Under the pieces are notes generated by a model. The model saw only the letters and a list, made by a program, of their open reading frames with translations, was not told where the DNA came from and did not search any database. A stretch of DNA of 64,000 bases, taken from contig BGKB01000120.1 of the NCBI GenBank assembly GCA_003116975.1, positions 124,001-188,000 on the forward strand. Reading direction: 5' to 3'. Shown here one piece after another: positions 19,879-30,231 of this stretch; position 1 is the first letter of the stretch; each line of letters begins with the position of its first letter. Origin of the DNA: Aurantiochytrium sp. KH105. Its lineage: Eukaryota > Sar > Bigyra > Thraustochytrida > Thraustochytriidae. The position numbers were made by a program, and so were the translations under genes.

Positions 19879-21422
19879 CGGGGCGGCTTGCGTCGTCGGT
19901 TGGGCGCCCGCGCCCTCCCGCGCGCCGCCTTGAGGGTACCCCCAAATCGCGCCTGCTTCTCAGTCGGGCCGATCGGCCGCCTGCCTGCGCTCGAGGCGCG
20001 GGCGGGCGTCCGTCGGGCCTCCCTCTCCGGCCTCGCGGCCTCTCCCGCCTCCGGGCGGGCCGGGCTCGTCCGCGCGCGCGCTCGCGACCCGCTGCTCCAC
20101 GCCGCTGCCGCGACGCTTCTTTCCGGTTTTGAATTCAATTCAAAGCCGCGCCTTTCGAGGCCGCCTTCGCCTTCCCTTGACGCGCCGCCGCCCATAGTGT
20201 TTCCATGGCGCCGCCCCCACTGGCGCCGGCCCGCCGCGCAAAGGGGGGAAACGAGAAACAGCCCAGTGGCGCAGAGGGCCGCGCCGCTTTCTGCACTTGC
20301 GCCGCGGTTTTTCCCGCCCCTCTCAGCCCGCCGGCCAGTGGCCAGCCAGGTGGGCGGAGGGAGAGGGGGGACCGCGGGGGGAAAAAATCCAATCCACTAA
20401 CGACCGCCGCATGGCGGTCGCGTCGCCGCCCGCCACTGCAGCCGGGGGCGCGGCAAGTGAAGTATTCGCGCCGCGCCACTGCGGCCGCGGAAACTCCGCA
20501 CTTGCGAGAGATTCGCGGCGCCGGCCGGCCTGCCCTCCTTCCTTTCTTCCCTTTCCTTCCTTTCTTTCTCCATTTTCTTTCCGCCTGGCCGATTGTTTCC
20601 CTTCAAGTTTTTCTGTTTCGCTTTCACTTTCTTCGTAGAGAGAGCGGAGAGAGAGAGGGGAGATGAAATAAATGAAGGAAGGTAGCAAGCGGCAGTTGTG
20701 GCCGCGCGCGCCAGTGGGGGCTGAGTCTGCGCGCAGCGCTGGAAACGCCCTTTGCGCGACTTGCGCCAAAGGGACGCACCGCGACTGTGCGAGTGTGCGC
20801 GCGTTCTGCGGGAGATAAATTCTGCCTTCTGCGACATCTAAGGGGAGGATAAAATGTCAGAGGAAAGCTGAGGAGAAGGTCGCAGTGGACGCGAACGCGC
20901 CACTTATGCTGCGGGAAACGGAAATGCGCCAACGCGTGATTGAAAGGATCTCTCCACTACGGCAGCCGCGCGCCGCCTTTTCGCTGCGGAAGATACCTCG
21001 GTGGAGAAAAACATGCACGACTCATTCATGTGGGAGACAGCCCCCACCGCGATTCACTGACCTTCTCTCGACACCGCCAGACACAACGCGACTAGCGGGA
21101 GGCTCTTGCGGCAGGGAATGAACGTTCTGTTCTTTATAGAGGAGTGCGCGCGCACACCTTGGCCGAAGGAGGGGTGTGCGCGGGGACCCCATTTGGGTGG
21201 CCGTGTGGCGAGAGGGCTCTCTCCTCTCGCACGCTCGCAGAACTGACTGACGGAGTGATCTCGGAGCGAGCAAGTCTCCTCGCGTCTGAGCTGGCCAGCA
21301 GCGCGTGGCTCTCGCTGCGGATCGAGTCCGAGCTCGCTTGGCCCGGGGCCGAGCCGCCCGCGAAGCCTGCGCAGGTTTTCCCTTTCTTCGCGAGCTCCAT
21401 CCACACAAGCTCGCTGTCTCTC
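19879..21422. promoter_or_regulatory. Divergent region between HMG-box and Sua5 genes
   Basis: This 1.5 kb region is very GC-rich in its first half. CACTTGCG occurs at 20294-20301 and 20499-20506, with related GGCAAGTGAAG (near 20452), CCACTGGCGCC (near 20218) and GACTTGCGCCAAA (near 20757) sequences. These resemble the 6.9-7.1 kb divergent promoter. The Sua5 frame is open back to about 21144 but has no ATG before 21423. I see no separate gene. Confidence 0.5.
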
Positions 21423-22751
21423 ATGGACCAGACGGTCAGCACGGAGGCTGCGGAGATGAAGGCAGCTGCCAGGAAGGCTGTCCTGGTCGCAGCGGACGCC
21501 CAGGGTCTGCGCAGAGCAGGCGAGGCGCTCCGCAAAGGCGCCAACGTGGCCTTTCCCACCGAGACGGTCTATGGTCTCGGTGGCAACGCTCTCGACGAGG
21601 TCGCCGTGCAAAACATCTTCACCAAAAAAGGCCGCCCACTCACCGACCCGCTCATCGTCCACGTTCTGGGCCCTGATGCAGCGCTAGAACTCGTCAAGGC
21701 CCAGGGATCTACAAGACGTATCTTTGACGCCCTAGCCACGGCTTTCTGGCCTGGCCCTCTCACCATGGTGCTTCAGGCCAAAGATGTCGTCCCGTCCAAG
21801 GTTTGCGCCGGTACAGGTTTTGTCGGCGTCCGTAGCCCTGCGCACGATGTGGCGCGCCGTCTGCTCGAGGAAAGCAACGTCCCTGTCGCGGCTCCGAGCG
21901 CAAATCGTTTTGGCCACGTCAGTCCCACCACAGCCGACCATGTTCTCGATGATCTTGGCGACCAGGACGTCATGGTTGTCGATGGCGGACCTGTCGAGTT
22001 GGGAACGTGTTCTGTCGGCATTGAATCGACCGTTCTCAAGGTGGCAGATCCCTCGGCTGCCGACGACGATGATACCGCGCCGCGTGAGCTGGTCCTCTTT
22101 CGCAAGGGTGGAGTTCCCGAGGCTGAGATTCGTCGCGTGCTCGACAGCGCCGGCTTCGTCAACACGCAGATTGTCGCCCCTTCAAAGTCGTCCGCGTCCA
22201 AGCCGAGCGAGGAGAGCCAAAGCCGCGACGCCTCAGCCACGGCGTCTGCGCCGGCAAACCCTGGACATGCAGTCGAAGATGACGATGTCGCAACCATGGC
22301 ACCGGGCCAGCTCATCACGCACTATGCCCCCGACGTAGACACTTGGCTCTTGGAAAAGTCGGACGCAGCTCTTTCTGAGACTGAGGTCTCCGGCCAGAGC
22401 TCTCTTCGTCTCGAGCGAGCCTGCGATGCAGAAAACGATGCAAGCGCACAGGTCGTGAACCTCGCCTCATGTGTAGTTCTCGACTTTGGAGGAGCCTTGC
22501 AGCCGCTGCAGTCTAGCGTGCTAGCGTATCGCGAGCTCAGTCAGAGTGGTGACGCCGCAGAAGCTGCACGAGAACTCTTTAGCGCGCTTCGCTGGACCGA
22601 GTCCACAGAAGCCAAACATGTTCTTGTCCAGGACGCTTCGCACGCCAAAGGTGCGCTGGCTGCCTCTGTGGCTGACCGCATGTTTCGCGCAGCTTCTGGT
22701 AAGGTGGCAGTCAGATTTACCTTTGTTACTTCCACGCCTGCAAACCCTTGA
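21423..22751 (+). CDS. SUA5: Threonylcarbamoyl-AMP synthase (Sua5/YrdC family)
   Basis: This 442-residue enzyme makes threonylcarbamoyl-AMP from threonine, bicarbonate and ATP, the first step of tRNA t6A37 formation. The YrdC domain (about 20-235) shows AFPTETVYGLGGNA, KKGRPLTDPLIVHV, WPGPLTMVL, GVRSPAH and PVAAPSANRFGHVSPT. A linker of about 70 residues leads to the Sua5 C-terminal domain, whose hallmark GQLITHYAPD is present near residue 300. It is therefore Sua5-type, not a short YrdC. The start is the first in-frame ATG. No clear transit peptide is visible, so cytosolic action is likely. In eukaryotes the product feeds the KEOPS complex or the mitochondrial Qri7 enzyme. Single exon, convergent with the aminopeptidase gene. 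Confidence 0.92.
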   Translation: MDQTVSTEAAEMKAAARKAVLVAADAQGLRRAGEALRKGANVAFPTETVYGLGGNALDEVAVQNIFTKKGRPLTDPLIVHVLGPDAALELVKAQGSTRRIFDALATAFWPGPLTMVLQAKDVVPSKVCAGTGFVGVRSPAHDVARRLLEESNVPVAAPSANRFGHVSPTTADHVLDDLGDQDVMVVDGGPVELGTCSVGIESTVLKVADPSAADDDDTAPRELVLFRKGGVPEAEIRRVLDSAGFVNTQIVAPSKSSASKPSEESQSRDASATASAPANPGHAVEDDDVATMAPGQLITHYAPDVDTWLLEKSDAALSETEVSGQSSLRLERACDAENDASAQVVNLASCVVLDFGGALQPLQSSVLAYRELSQSGDAAEAARELFSALRWTESTEAKHVLVQDASHAKGALAASVADRMFRAASGKVAVRFTFVTSTPANP

Positions 22752-23278
22752 GAGCGTTTGCACTTAAAGCTCAATTCTAGGCCCTAACCTGGCTTTGACT
22801 GCGCGACGAGTCGTGCATCTTCACAACACAGTCAGAGTCCATCTGGTAGATAATCGACATTTACTCGCATGGCCAGACCACTCACCACCCAGGGTCAGGA
22901 TCTCGTTTCTTTCCGCGTCCATGAAAGTATATCGCGAAACGGTTCAGGACGTCGTTTTCTTCGGTCTCCTACATTTTAGGACCGACATTTCTCGCTTCTT
23001 TCCATAATCAGCATTCTGGAAAGAAATAGCCCGTACATTACTATAAAGAAAACAGCAGCATGCCGAGCGCCACAAAGGAAGGGAATGTGGGAGCCCACGT
23101 TTCTCTGCTGGCCTGACACATAAACTACGAAAACGATGACAAGAATTGTTCATCAAAGTATAAAAAAAGAGAAAAGAAAAGAGAAATTGAAACTGTGAAT
23201 AAAAGGTGCAAGCGATCACGGCGTCCAAGTCGAAACCTCCTCTACTACCATGTGATGCGGTTTTTCAAGGCTGGCTTG
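22752..23278. other. Convergent 3' intergenic region
   Basis: These are the 3' regions of Sua5 (+) and the M1 aminopeptidase (-). The sequence is AT-rich, with purine runs near 23161-23185. No gene seen. Confidence 0.6.
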
Positions 23279-26247
23279 TCATGCCTCTCCAGCGGCCTTG
23301 ATGCTCTCTTCAAAGTCCTTCGAGGACTCGATGTGCTCAAGAAACTGTGCGTTCGCACGCGTGTTCTCGATGATCTGCTCGATGGTGCGCGAAATCTTGG
23401 GAACGAGGTCGCGGTCAGACTTTTCATCAAAAAAGGTCTCGATTTCTTCCGCGCGCGCATTGCTTGCGAAACCTCCGCAAGAGCTGGTTACCGCCGCTGC
23501 AAGAAGCGAAGAGGATGCCGTGCGGATCATCTCGTGAATGCGGTCAAAGTTCTCCTGCAAGTAGTCCCACGTCAACTCGAGGCCCTGGCGCGAGCTCGAA
23601 GACACGGAGCCGATCGCGTAGAAAAAGTCCTGTTTTTTGACAGCACCCGACGTGCACCAGTCAAGGGTGCGCCGTTTAAGGTCCATCGACTTGGCGTGAC
23701 CAAGAGCAAACATGATCTCCTTTTTGGCCTGATCCGTGTCCGCCAGGTCAATGAGCTCCAGGCACTTGTTAAAGTAGCCAGGGTCCGACGTCGACTTGAG
23801 CACAATCTTGATGACGGCAGTCTTGATGTCCGAAGGCAAAGCGTCCTTGTTCTGCTCTGGATCCGAGGCATAGCGCTCAAAGCGATCGATAGCCTGCTCT
23901 TGGATCTCGGGATCGTCGCTCATGAACAGCGCCTGAAGACGGATGATCGAGGCGCGCAGCAGGCGCGTAAGGTGCCCGTCGCTCGGCTTGGCGTCCCAGC
24001 CAATATCCGCAGCAGGCTTGGCGATGATGCGCTTCGCAAGGGCAACCAAGTGGCTGTCAAGCTCGGAGGAGAACTGCAAGAGTTTGTGCAGACCTGTCAG
24101 GATGTCTTCGATGGCCGAGAAGACCGGGCTCGATGTCTCGTTCTCAAAGGCGCCCAAAAGCTTAATGAGCTCGCCCGGGTCCACGGTGCCCGCCTTGATG
24201 AGCGCGTAGGTGTCAAGAAGCAGGCCAGCACGGTCTGTAGCGGGCATTTCCAAGGACCGAATCGCCTCCTCAAAGGCCGGCGTGGAATCCTCCGCCACAG
24301 GGCCGTAGTTGACGCGCATGGGCACCTTTTGATCGCCGTTGACCTTGATCCAGGTCCGCTTCGAATGCGGAATGCTGACTTCAAACTTTTGTGTACGCTT
24401 CGACATGATGCCAAGGTCGATGACCTCGCCTTCGCCCACACGGACAAAGATCGGGATCTGCCACAGCTTCGTCTTCATATCCTTGTGGTGCGAACCATCC
24501 GAAATGAACCAGCACTGCTCAAGGTCAAGAGTGCAGGTGGACTCGTCAGGGCTCCAGGTCATGGCGCGGACCGTCACGACAGGAAAACCCATCTGCTCCG
24601 TCCAAGACGACATGATTGCGGCGACAGGCTTGCCCGAGGCCTCTTCCCAGGCGTTCCACAGATCAGAGGTCTCCGTGTTCGTGTACTTGTGCCGCGCCAT
24701 GTACGCCTGAAGGCCCTTCTCGAAAGCGTCCTTGCCAAGGAAGGCGCTCGCCATGCGCACGACCGTGGAGCCCTTGAGGTAGCTGATCGCGTCGAAATTC
24801 TGCATGCACTCGTCAGCGTCAGCGACGGGAACCTGGATCGGGTGCGAGGACAACAGGGCATCAAGACGCAGACCTCCCTGCATCTCGGAAAAAATGTACT
24901 GCTCCCAAACGCTCCACTCCGGGTACATGGTGGCCATGGCAAAGGCCTGCGTGTACGAGGCAAAGGCCTCGTTGAGCCAAATACCGTCCCACCAGGCCAT
25001 AGTGACCAGGTTGCCGAACCACTGATGAGCCAGCTCGTGGCAGACGACGGTGGCGACACGCTGCTTTTGCTGGCTTGAGGCGTGCTCCGAGTCCACGAGA
25101 ATATCCACCTCGCGGTAGGTGACGAGGCCCCAGTTTTCCATGGCGCCCATGGCAAACTCGGGAATGGCAATCATATCGAGCTTGGGCAGCGGGTACGCTT
25201 CCTTGAAGGTGTCATCGTAAAGATCAAGGGCCTTGACAGCCACGTCAAGGGCAAAGTGACCCATTCCCTGCTTGCCTGGCGGCGTGTAGGCGCGGATAGG
25301 GACTCCGTTGCCAGAGGTCGCTTCCACAAAGTCAAAGTCGCCGACGCAAAAGGCCAAAAGGTAGGTGCTCATGCGCGGGGTCTTTGCAAAGACAAACTTG
25401 CGACGCTTGCCATCATCCAAGAGGGTGTCGGACTCGACGGGCATATTGCTCAGTGCGGTCAGACCGTCGTCGACAATGAGCGAGGCACGAAAGACGGCCT
25501 TGCGCGCGGGCTCATCAAAGCAAGGAAAGCAGCGTCGCGCGTCGAGCGGCTCGAACTGCGTCGACACCATCACGGCGCTCTTGCCTTCGCGGTCCGTGTA
25601 CCCACTGCGATAGAAGCCGGCCATCTGGTCGTTGTGCAAGCCCATAAACTCGATCGAGATGAAACCTTCGCCCTCGGGGAGGGCCTCGTCGAAGACGAGC
25701 GTCACCGTGCTGCTCTTGATGTTGTAGTTGAGACCTGTCACGCGCAGGTCCTTCTCGCTGCCCTTCGTCTTGAAGGAGGCTTCCAGGATCTGAAGTTCCT
25801 TGGAGTGGAGGGTCACCTCTTTCACATTCGCTTTCGTCACCTCCACGTCGAGGCGGACATTGCCTTCGAATCGAAAGTTGCCCGAAAGGTTCGTCGAGAT
25901 CGTCAGGTCATACTCGAAGACCTCCACGTCCGTGGGCAGGACCACACTACGTCGTTTTCCATGATCAAGTCCAACACTCGCTACGTTAGTTTCCTTTTTT
26001 TTTTTTTTTTTCGCTTCTATTCTCTGTCCCTCGTTCGCACGTTGTCGCCCCATTTTTCCTGCTCCCCTCATGCAGCGAGCAGGCATTCTGTCTCTCGGGG
26101 TGCAAGACGCGCCTCGCTCCGGCGGCCTCGCGAGGGCGAGCTCGAACGGAGTCTCGCGGCGCCGGGTCTGGAAACGAATCAATCGATCTGCACGTACCGG
26201 TTCTTCTTGGCGGCCTTCTTGGCCAGCGCCGACTGCTCCGCGCCCAT
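23279..26247 (-). CDS. M1-family aminopeptidase (puromycin-sensitive type), two exons
   Basis: Exon 1 is 26198-26247 (MGAEQSALAKKAAKK) and exon 2 is 23279-25946. The 251-nt intron runs from a GTACGT donor to an ACGTAG acceptor. This is the only acceptor I found that restores a family-like N-terminus (RVVLPTDVEVFEYDL) in phase. The mature reading frame has 905 residues. Catalytic signatures are GAMENWGL near residue 285 (exopeptidase motif), zinc site HELAHQWFGN near 317 and the second Glu in WLNEAFASY near 340. The C-terminal half is the ERAP1-like helical domain. The enzyme removes single N-terminal residues from peptides, normally in the cytosol, downstream of the proteasome. No signal peptide or membrane segment is visible, which supports the PSA-like soluble type. 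The frame upstream of exon 2 is open but is low-complexity and preceded by a poly-A tract. Confidence 0.88.
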
Positions 26248-27044
26248 CTTCGCCGAGGCTCTTCTGGACACGCTCTTCCGCCCTCGCCCGCGCAGGTTCT
26301 GGAGAAGCTCGATCTTGCCTCGCGCCCGTCGACGCTCGCACGCGGCGGCGTCTTCTCGGTCTGGCGGCGGCTCGCCTTCGCAACGACAACAAAAGGGGAA
26401 AAAGGGGGCGCGAAGGAAAAGATCCAAACGGTTCCGTCCTCGATCTGCAACGGTTCCGCCGGGGCCTTCGCTGTTTTCGCAGTTTTCGCGCGCTGTCTTC
26501 GCTGCTGTTTTCGCTCTTGCGCTTCCCGACCGTCGCAGCAGCAGCAGGCTGGGTTCAAGGACTGCCGGCCGCCGCCCGGCGCCGCGGCGGCGAGGACCGG
26601 GCGCTCGGCAGAGTGGCACGCGCGAGCCTGAACCTACGCGCGGGTGCCAGCGAAACAATGGCGAGAGCAAATGGCTCGTGGACGTGGGAATGGGCGGAAA
26701 CACAAAAATGGTCCGTGCGATCGTCCCATCACATATCGCTGAATAGGCCGCGCGCGCGCGCAGGAGCAAGAAGACCACCAAAAACACTTCCTCTCCATGG
26801 ACATAGAGAGAGAGAGAGAGAGAGAGAGCAATGGCGATAAGCTTGGTCGGTGGGTCGGATCTAGAGTTACGACCGAGTGACATGGATGGCGACAATGGCG
26901 ACAATGCATTCGCAGTCATTCATTCATTCATTCATTCATTCATTTTATTCATTTGAAAGAGAGATGGGCAATTGGGTGAATGTTAGTTCCGTGCGCATGC
27001 CATTTTCAGCAAAAAGCGTTTGGCATTCGCTGTCGCTTGCGTCT

Positions 27045-27076
<32 letters not shown>
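26248..27076. other. Intergenic region between aminopeptidase and first hydrolase
   Basis: This region holds the aminopeptidase promoter and the 3' flank of the first alpha/beta hydrolase. It contains (AG)12 at 26805-26828, (CATT)7 at 26917-26944 and (CT)14 at 27048-27075. The AG and CT runs are reverse complements about 220 bp apart. No gene seen. Confidence 0.6.
26805..27075. repeat. Inverted (AG)n / (CT)n microsatellite pair
   Basis: (AG)12 at 26805-26828 and (CT)14 at 27048-27075 face each other, with a (CATT)7 run at 26917-26944 between them. The right run ends two bases before the stop codon side of the hydrolase gene (27077). Confidence 0.85.
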
Positions 27077-27080
<4 letters not shown>

Positions 27081-28210
27081 GTCTTGACCTCTTGCCCTCC
27101 CGCGGCTCCACTGGCGAGATCGGCCATGCTAGCTTCGAGAAAATCAATGGCAAGGCGATGCATGTACGAGGAACCGCCCCAGGCGCCCTCGCGATAGGCA
27201 ATGTGCGATCCTCCGTCCGTCACAAGAAGCGCAAAGTTGTGGCTTCGTGAGGTCACATCAATCCTGATGTTTTCACTCCTGCACAACGGATCGTCAGCAG
27301 CATTGAGGATCAAACAGGGTACCTGATTCTCATGACTGCTTGCAATGGGGTCTTGCGTGGCAAGGTATTCCTCCTTGGATGCATAGCCTGCAAGCTTGTA
27401 AGAAGCGGTGAGAAAGTCGCATGCCGTGGAGCTCCACAGGGTCTTCTCATAGCCTTCAACATCTCGAAGGAGAAATCGATTGGGCGCGAGAAAGAACAGC
27501 TTGGCACTCGCCATCAAAAGCTGTTCCATCAACAAACTCTGCTTACGTAAGCAAGTCATTGATTCTTGCAGAGAATATCCCGGACACAATGACACGGCCG
27601 CCTGCACCGGGTGTCCTCCGCCTGGCCTCGAAATGTATGAGATAATGTGGTTCGACCCAGCGCTAATGCCAATCGCGCCAACGAAGCGCGCCTTGGGCCA
27701 CTGAGCCACAATGTGATCCATCATCAGCTGTGTGTCGTCTTTGCAGCCCATGACATTAAATTTTGGAGTCTTGAGAAAAGTGCCCAAATGTCCGCGTCTC
27801 ACAAGCAAGAAGGGCCGCCAGCCGCGCTGAAGGGCATACCGCATGAACTCGGCGGTGTCGTAGCGTCCGCCAGTGATCGTGTGCAAAAAGATGGCAAGCG
27901 GCGCATCTTCAGGCAGCTCACTGCCGCGAGGCTCCAAGAATCTGTCGACGGCGACCTCGCCACCATCCTCGCAGACGAGGATGGTGCGTTCGAAGGAGTT
28001 ACGCAGCAGGTGCGTGGCCTGCCAAAACCCGAAAAGGGCCATTTGCGGGTATGCGGACTTTGCCCACCATGTTGGTTCAAAAGCCTCGAGTTTCATGCGT
28101 CCTAGAATCCTTTTCATGCGCGAATCTTCCTTGTGCATGTACAGCTTCATGCTGTCGTCGCTCGTAAGGTGCTCGTCATGAGTCCCAATACCATCATTGT
28201 GCGCAGCCAT
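27077..28210 (-). CDS. Alpha/beta hydrolase, EMB8/YheT/ABHD1-3 family (copy 1)
   Basis: This 377-residue protein is a single exon from ATG 28210. Family features in order: a conserved loop HTITGGRYD near residue 110; GWRPFLLVRRGHLG, where the family has the strand before the cap; the nucleophile elbow GISAGS near 183; the acid in LNAADDPLC near 306; and the His in GGSHIAYREG near 335. All three catalytic positions are intact. Relatives are esterases, lipases or phospholipases on membranes. The substrate cannot be read from sequence. No clear transmembrane anchor is visible. It is the downstream partner of a tandem duplication with 29098-30231: residues about 32-170 are nearly identical between copies, while the first 30 residues and the C-terminal half differ much more. 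Confidence 0.88.
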
Positions 28211-29097
28211 GGTTTCTCACTCGTATGTATCTTTGTTGTCGAAGGAAGTTGGGCTTTGGTGTTTGATGCAACCAGGGTTCGTCCTCACGGTCAAATCGCG
28301 GCAGGCGAGGTTACTGCCGAGGCACCAGGGCATTGCAAAAAGGGGAAAGCGATTACGCGCTGTCCTGGGCCTTGTTGCAGGTTGCTCTATGCCGGTTGAC
28401 AGACAGCTGGGGAGGAAATATCCACGCTCGGTGAGGCTTCGTTGCGCGTTGGCCGGCCGTTCGTTGCTCAAGCCTGGCGTGCCGTTGGTTCGTTTACAAG
28501 CGTGCAAGTGTGCATGGATCGTGGGCCATCATTTGCGCCACCTGTTCGCGCCACCCATTCGCGCCAGGTTGATGATTAACGCTCGTCCCGGGCCCGGCTG
28601 AATGTTTGCTTGCCTGGCCGACTCGGCCTCCGCATGACTGACAGCAACTTGCGTCTGCGCTGGGTCTGGAAAGCTCGCTCGCTCGCTTGCTTGCTTGCTC
28701 GCTTGCTTGCAGCTCGCACTGCGTCTTCGGCCAACTTGAACTCGGTGGCACGACCGCCAACCGTCGGTTCGGATTCTTTCGCGTCGCGATGACCGCGTGA
28801 ATCCAACTGCGATCTAGGAGGGCGACGCACCGTGGGTGAATGAAGGGCCTGCAAGCCATCAAGCAAGCAGGCGAGCAAGCGAGCAAGCGAGCAAGCCAGC
28901 AAGCCAGCAAGCCAGCAAGCCAGCAAGCAAGCAAGCGTATGCTGACGAGCGCGAAGGAATCGAAGCCTGTCAGATTGAGGTGCTCATCGTTTTGGCAACT
29001 CGGCGACATGAACACGCACAAATTTTTCACTTTCTATTTTTTTTTGAAAAAAAATCTCTTCAGTTTTTTGTTTGTTTGGTAGATCTTCGTAGGAGCA
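28211..29097. other. Spacer between the two hydrolase copies
   Basis: This 0.9 kb must hold the promoter of copy 1 and the 3' flank of copy 2. A GCTC/GCTT run (about 28673-28710) and an AAGC/CAGC run (about 28859-28936) are inverted relative to each other, about 150 bp apart. No gene seen. The spacer has no visible similarity to the region upstream of copy 2. Confidence 0.55.
28673..28936. repeat. Inverted GCTT/AAGC tetranucleotide pair
   Basis: The left arm is GCTC and GCTT units (28673-28710). The right arm is AAGC, GAGC and CAGC units (28859-28936). The arms are reverse-complementary over at least 20 bases with a few mismatches. Confidence 0.75.
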
Positions 29098-30231
29098 TCA
29101 AAGCTGGGTACGAGGAGCATTCGCGTGAGAATGCTCGGCCATGCTCGCTTCGAGAAAGTCCATGGCGAGACGATGCATGTAGGATGAAGCGCCTAGCGAC
29201 CCCTCGCGAAAGGCGATATGGGAGCCTTGTTCGGTGATGAGAAGCGCAAAGTTCGAGAGACTTGTGGCAAGATCGACCTTGATGTTCTCGCGAACACAGA
29301 CCGGGTCGTCGGCAGCATTGAGAATCAGGCAAGGGACTTTGTTCTCATGACACGAAAGGACCGGGTCCGTGGCCTCAATAAAGGCCTCCGTGGATTCATA
29401 GCCTGCAAGCTTGTGGGAGGCTTGGATAAACTCACACGTTGTGGAGCTGCTCATTGCCGTATGGTAGCCTTCAATATCCTTTAGGAGTGAACGATTGGGG
29501 GCGAGAAAGAAAAGCTTCAAGTTTGCGAGCAAAAATCGCTCCATGAAAGGGTTTTGCGTGCGAAGGCGGTCCATGGATTCGAGCAATGAGTATGCCGGAC
29601 AAAGCGAGACCGCTGCTTGCACAGGCCCGCCCTCCCGCTGCTTTGAAATGTAGGAGACAATCTGTCCCGACCCGGCGCTGATGCCAATACCGCCAATGAA
29701 GCGCGCCTTGGGCCACTTGCCAGCAATGTGATCCATCATCAGCTGCGTGTCATCTTTGCAGCCCAGAATATTGAACTTTGGAGCCTTGAGAAAGTCTCCC
29801 AAATGCCCGCGTCTCACGAGCAAGAAGGGCCGCCAGCCACGCTGGAGCGCGTATCTCATAAATTCAGTTGTATCGTACCGCCCGCCAGTCAACGTGTGCA
29901 GAAAGATGGCGAGCGGCGCATCTTCAGGCAACTCGCTGCCGCGGGGCTCCAAGAGTCTGTCGACGGCGACCTCGCCGCCATCCTCGCAAACGAGGATGGT
30001 GCGTTCGAAGGAGTTGCGCAGCAGGTGCGTGGCCTGCCAAAAGCCGAAAAGGGCCATTTGCGGATATGCGGACTTTGCCCACCATGTCGGCTCAAAGGCC
30101 TCAAGCTTCATGCGGCCCAGGATTCTCTGCATCCGCGTATCTTCGCTATTCACATGAATCTGGGGCCCGCGCAAAGCCGTTCTCCTCTCTTGCGTCTTCG
30201 CCATCGAAGCTGCATCTTCATGCGTCGCCAT
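29098..30231 (-). CDS. Alpha/beta hydrolase, EMB8/YheT/ABHD1-3 family (copy 2)
   Basis: This 377-residue single-exon protein starts at ATG 30231. The catalytic set is complete: GISAGS near residue 184, LNAADDPVC near 305 and GSHIAFREG near 337. Length and architecture match copy 1 exactly, so the two arose by tandem duplication in the same orientation. Protein differences cluster after residue 170 (for example SKQREGG against SRPGGGH) and in the first 30 residues. At the DNA level, about 130 bases around 29974-30100 and 27961-28090 differ at only about nine positions by eye. This hints at recent gene conversion of the 5' half. It is divergent from the SUMO protease gene. As with copy 1, the family is firm and the substrate unknown. 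Confidence 0.88.
   Translation of the reverse strand: MATHEDAASMAKTQERRTALRGPQIHVNSEDTRMQRILGRMKLEAFEPTWWAKSAYPQMALFGFWQATHLLRNSFERTILVCEDGGEVAVDRLLEPRGSELPEDAPLAIFLHTLTGGRYDTTEFMRYALQRGWRPFLLVRRGHLGDFLKAPKFNILGCKDDTQLMMDHIAGKWPKARFIGGIGISAGSGQIVSYISKQREGGPVQAAVSLCPAYSLLESMDRLRTQNPFMERFLLANLKLFFLAPNRSLLKDIEGYHTAMSSSTTCEFIQASHKLAGYESTEAFIEATDPVLSCHENKVPCLILNAADDPVCVRENIKVDLATSLSNFALLITEQGSHIAFREGSLGASSYMHRLAMDFLEASMAEHSHANAPRTQL

Noticed and set aside
25947-26392. Unspliced N-terminus of the aminopeptidase through the poly-A tract
   Set aside because: The sequence is basic and low-complexity with no ATG start. Splicing from MGAEQSALAKK restores a family-like N-terminus.
28480-28780. Possible tRNA-like B-box (GGTTCGTTTAC, GGTTCGGATTC)
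   Set aside because: No matching A box or cloverleaf could be drawn. I found no convincing tRNA anywhere in the window.
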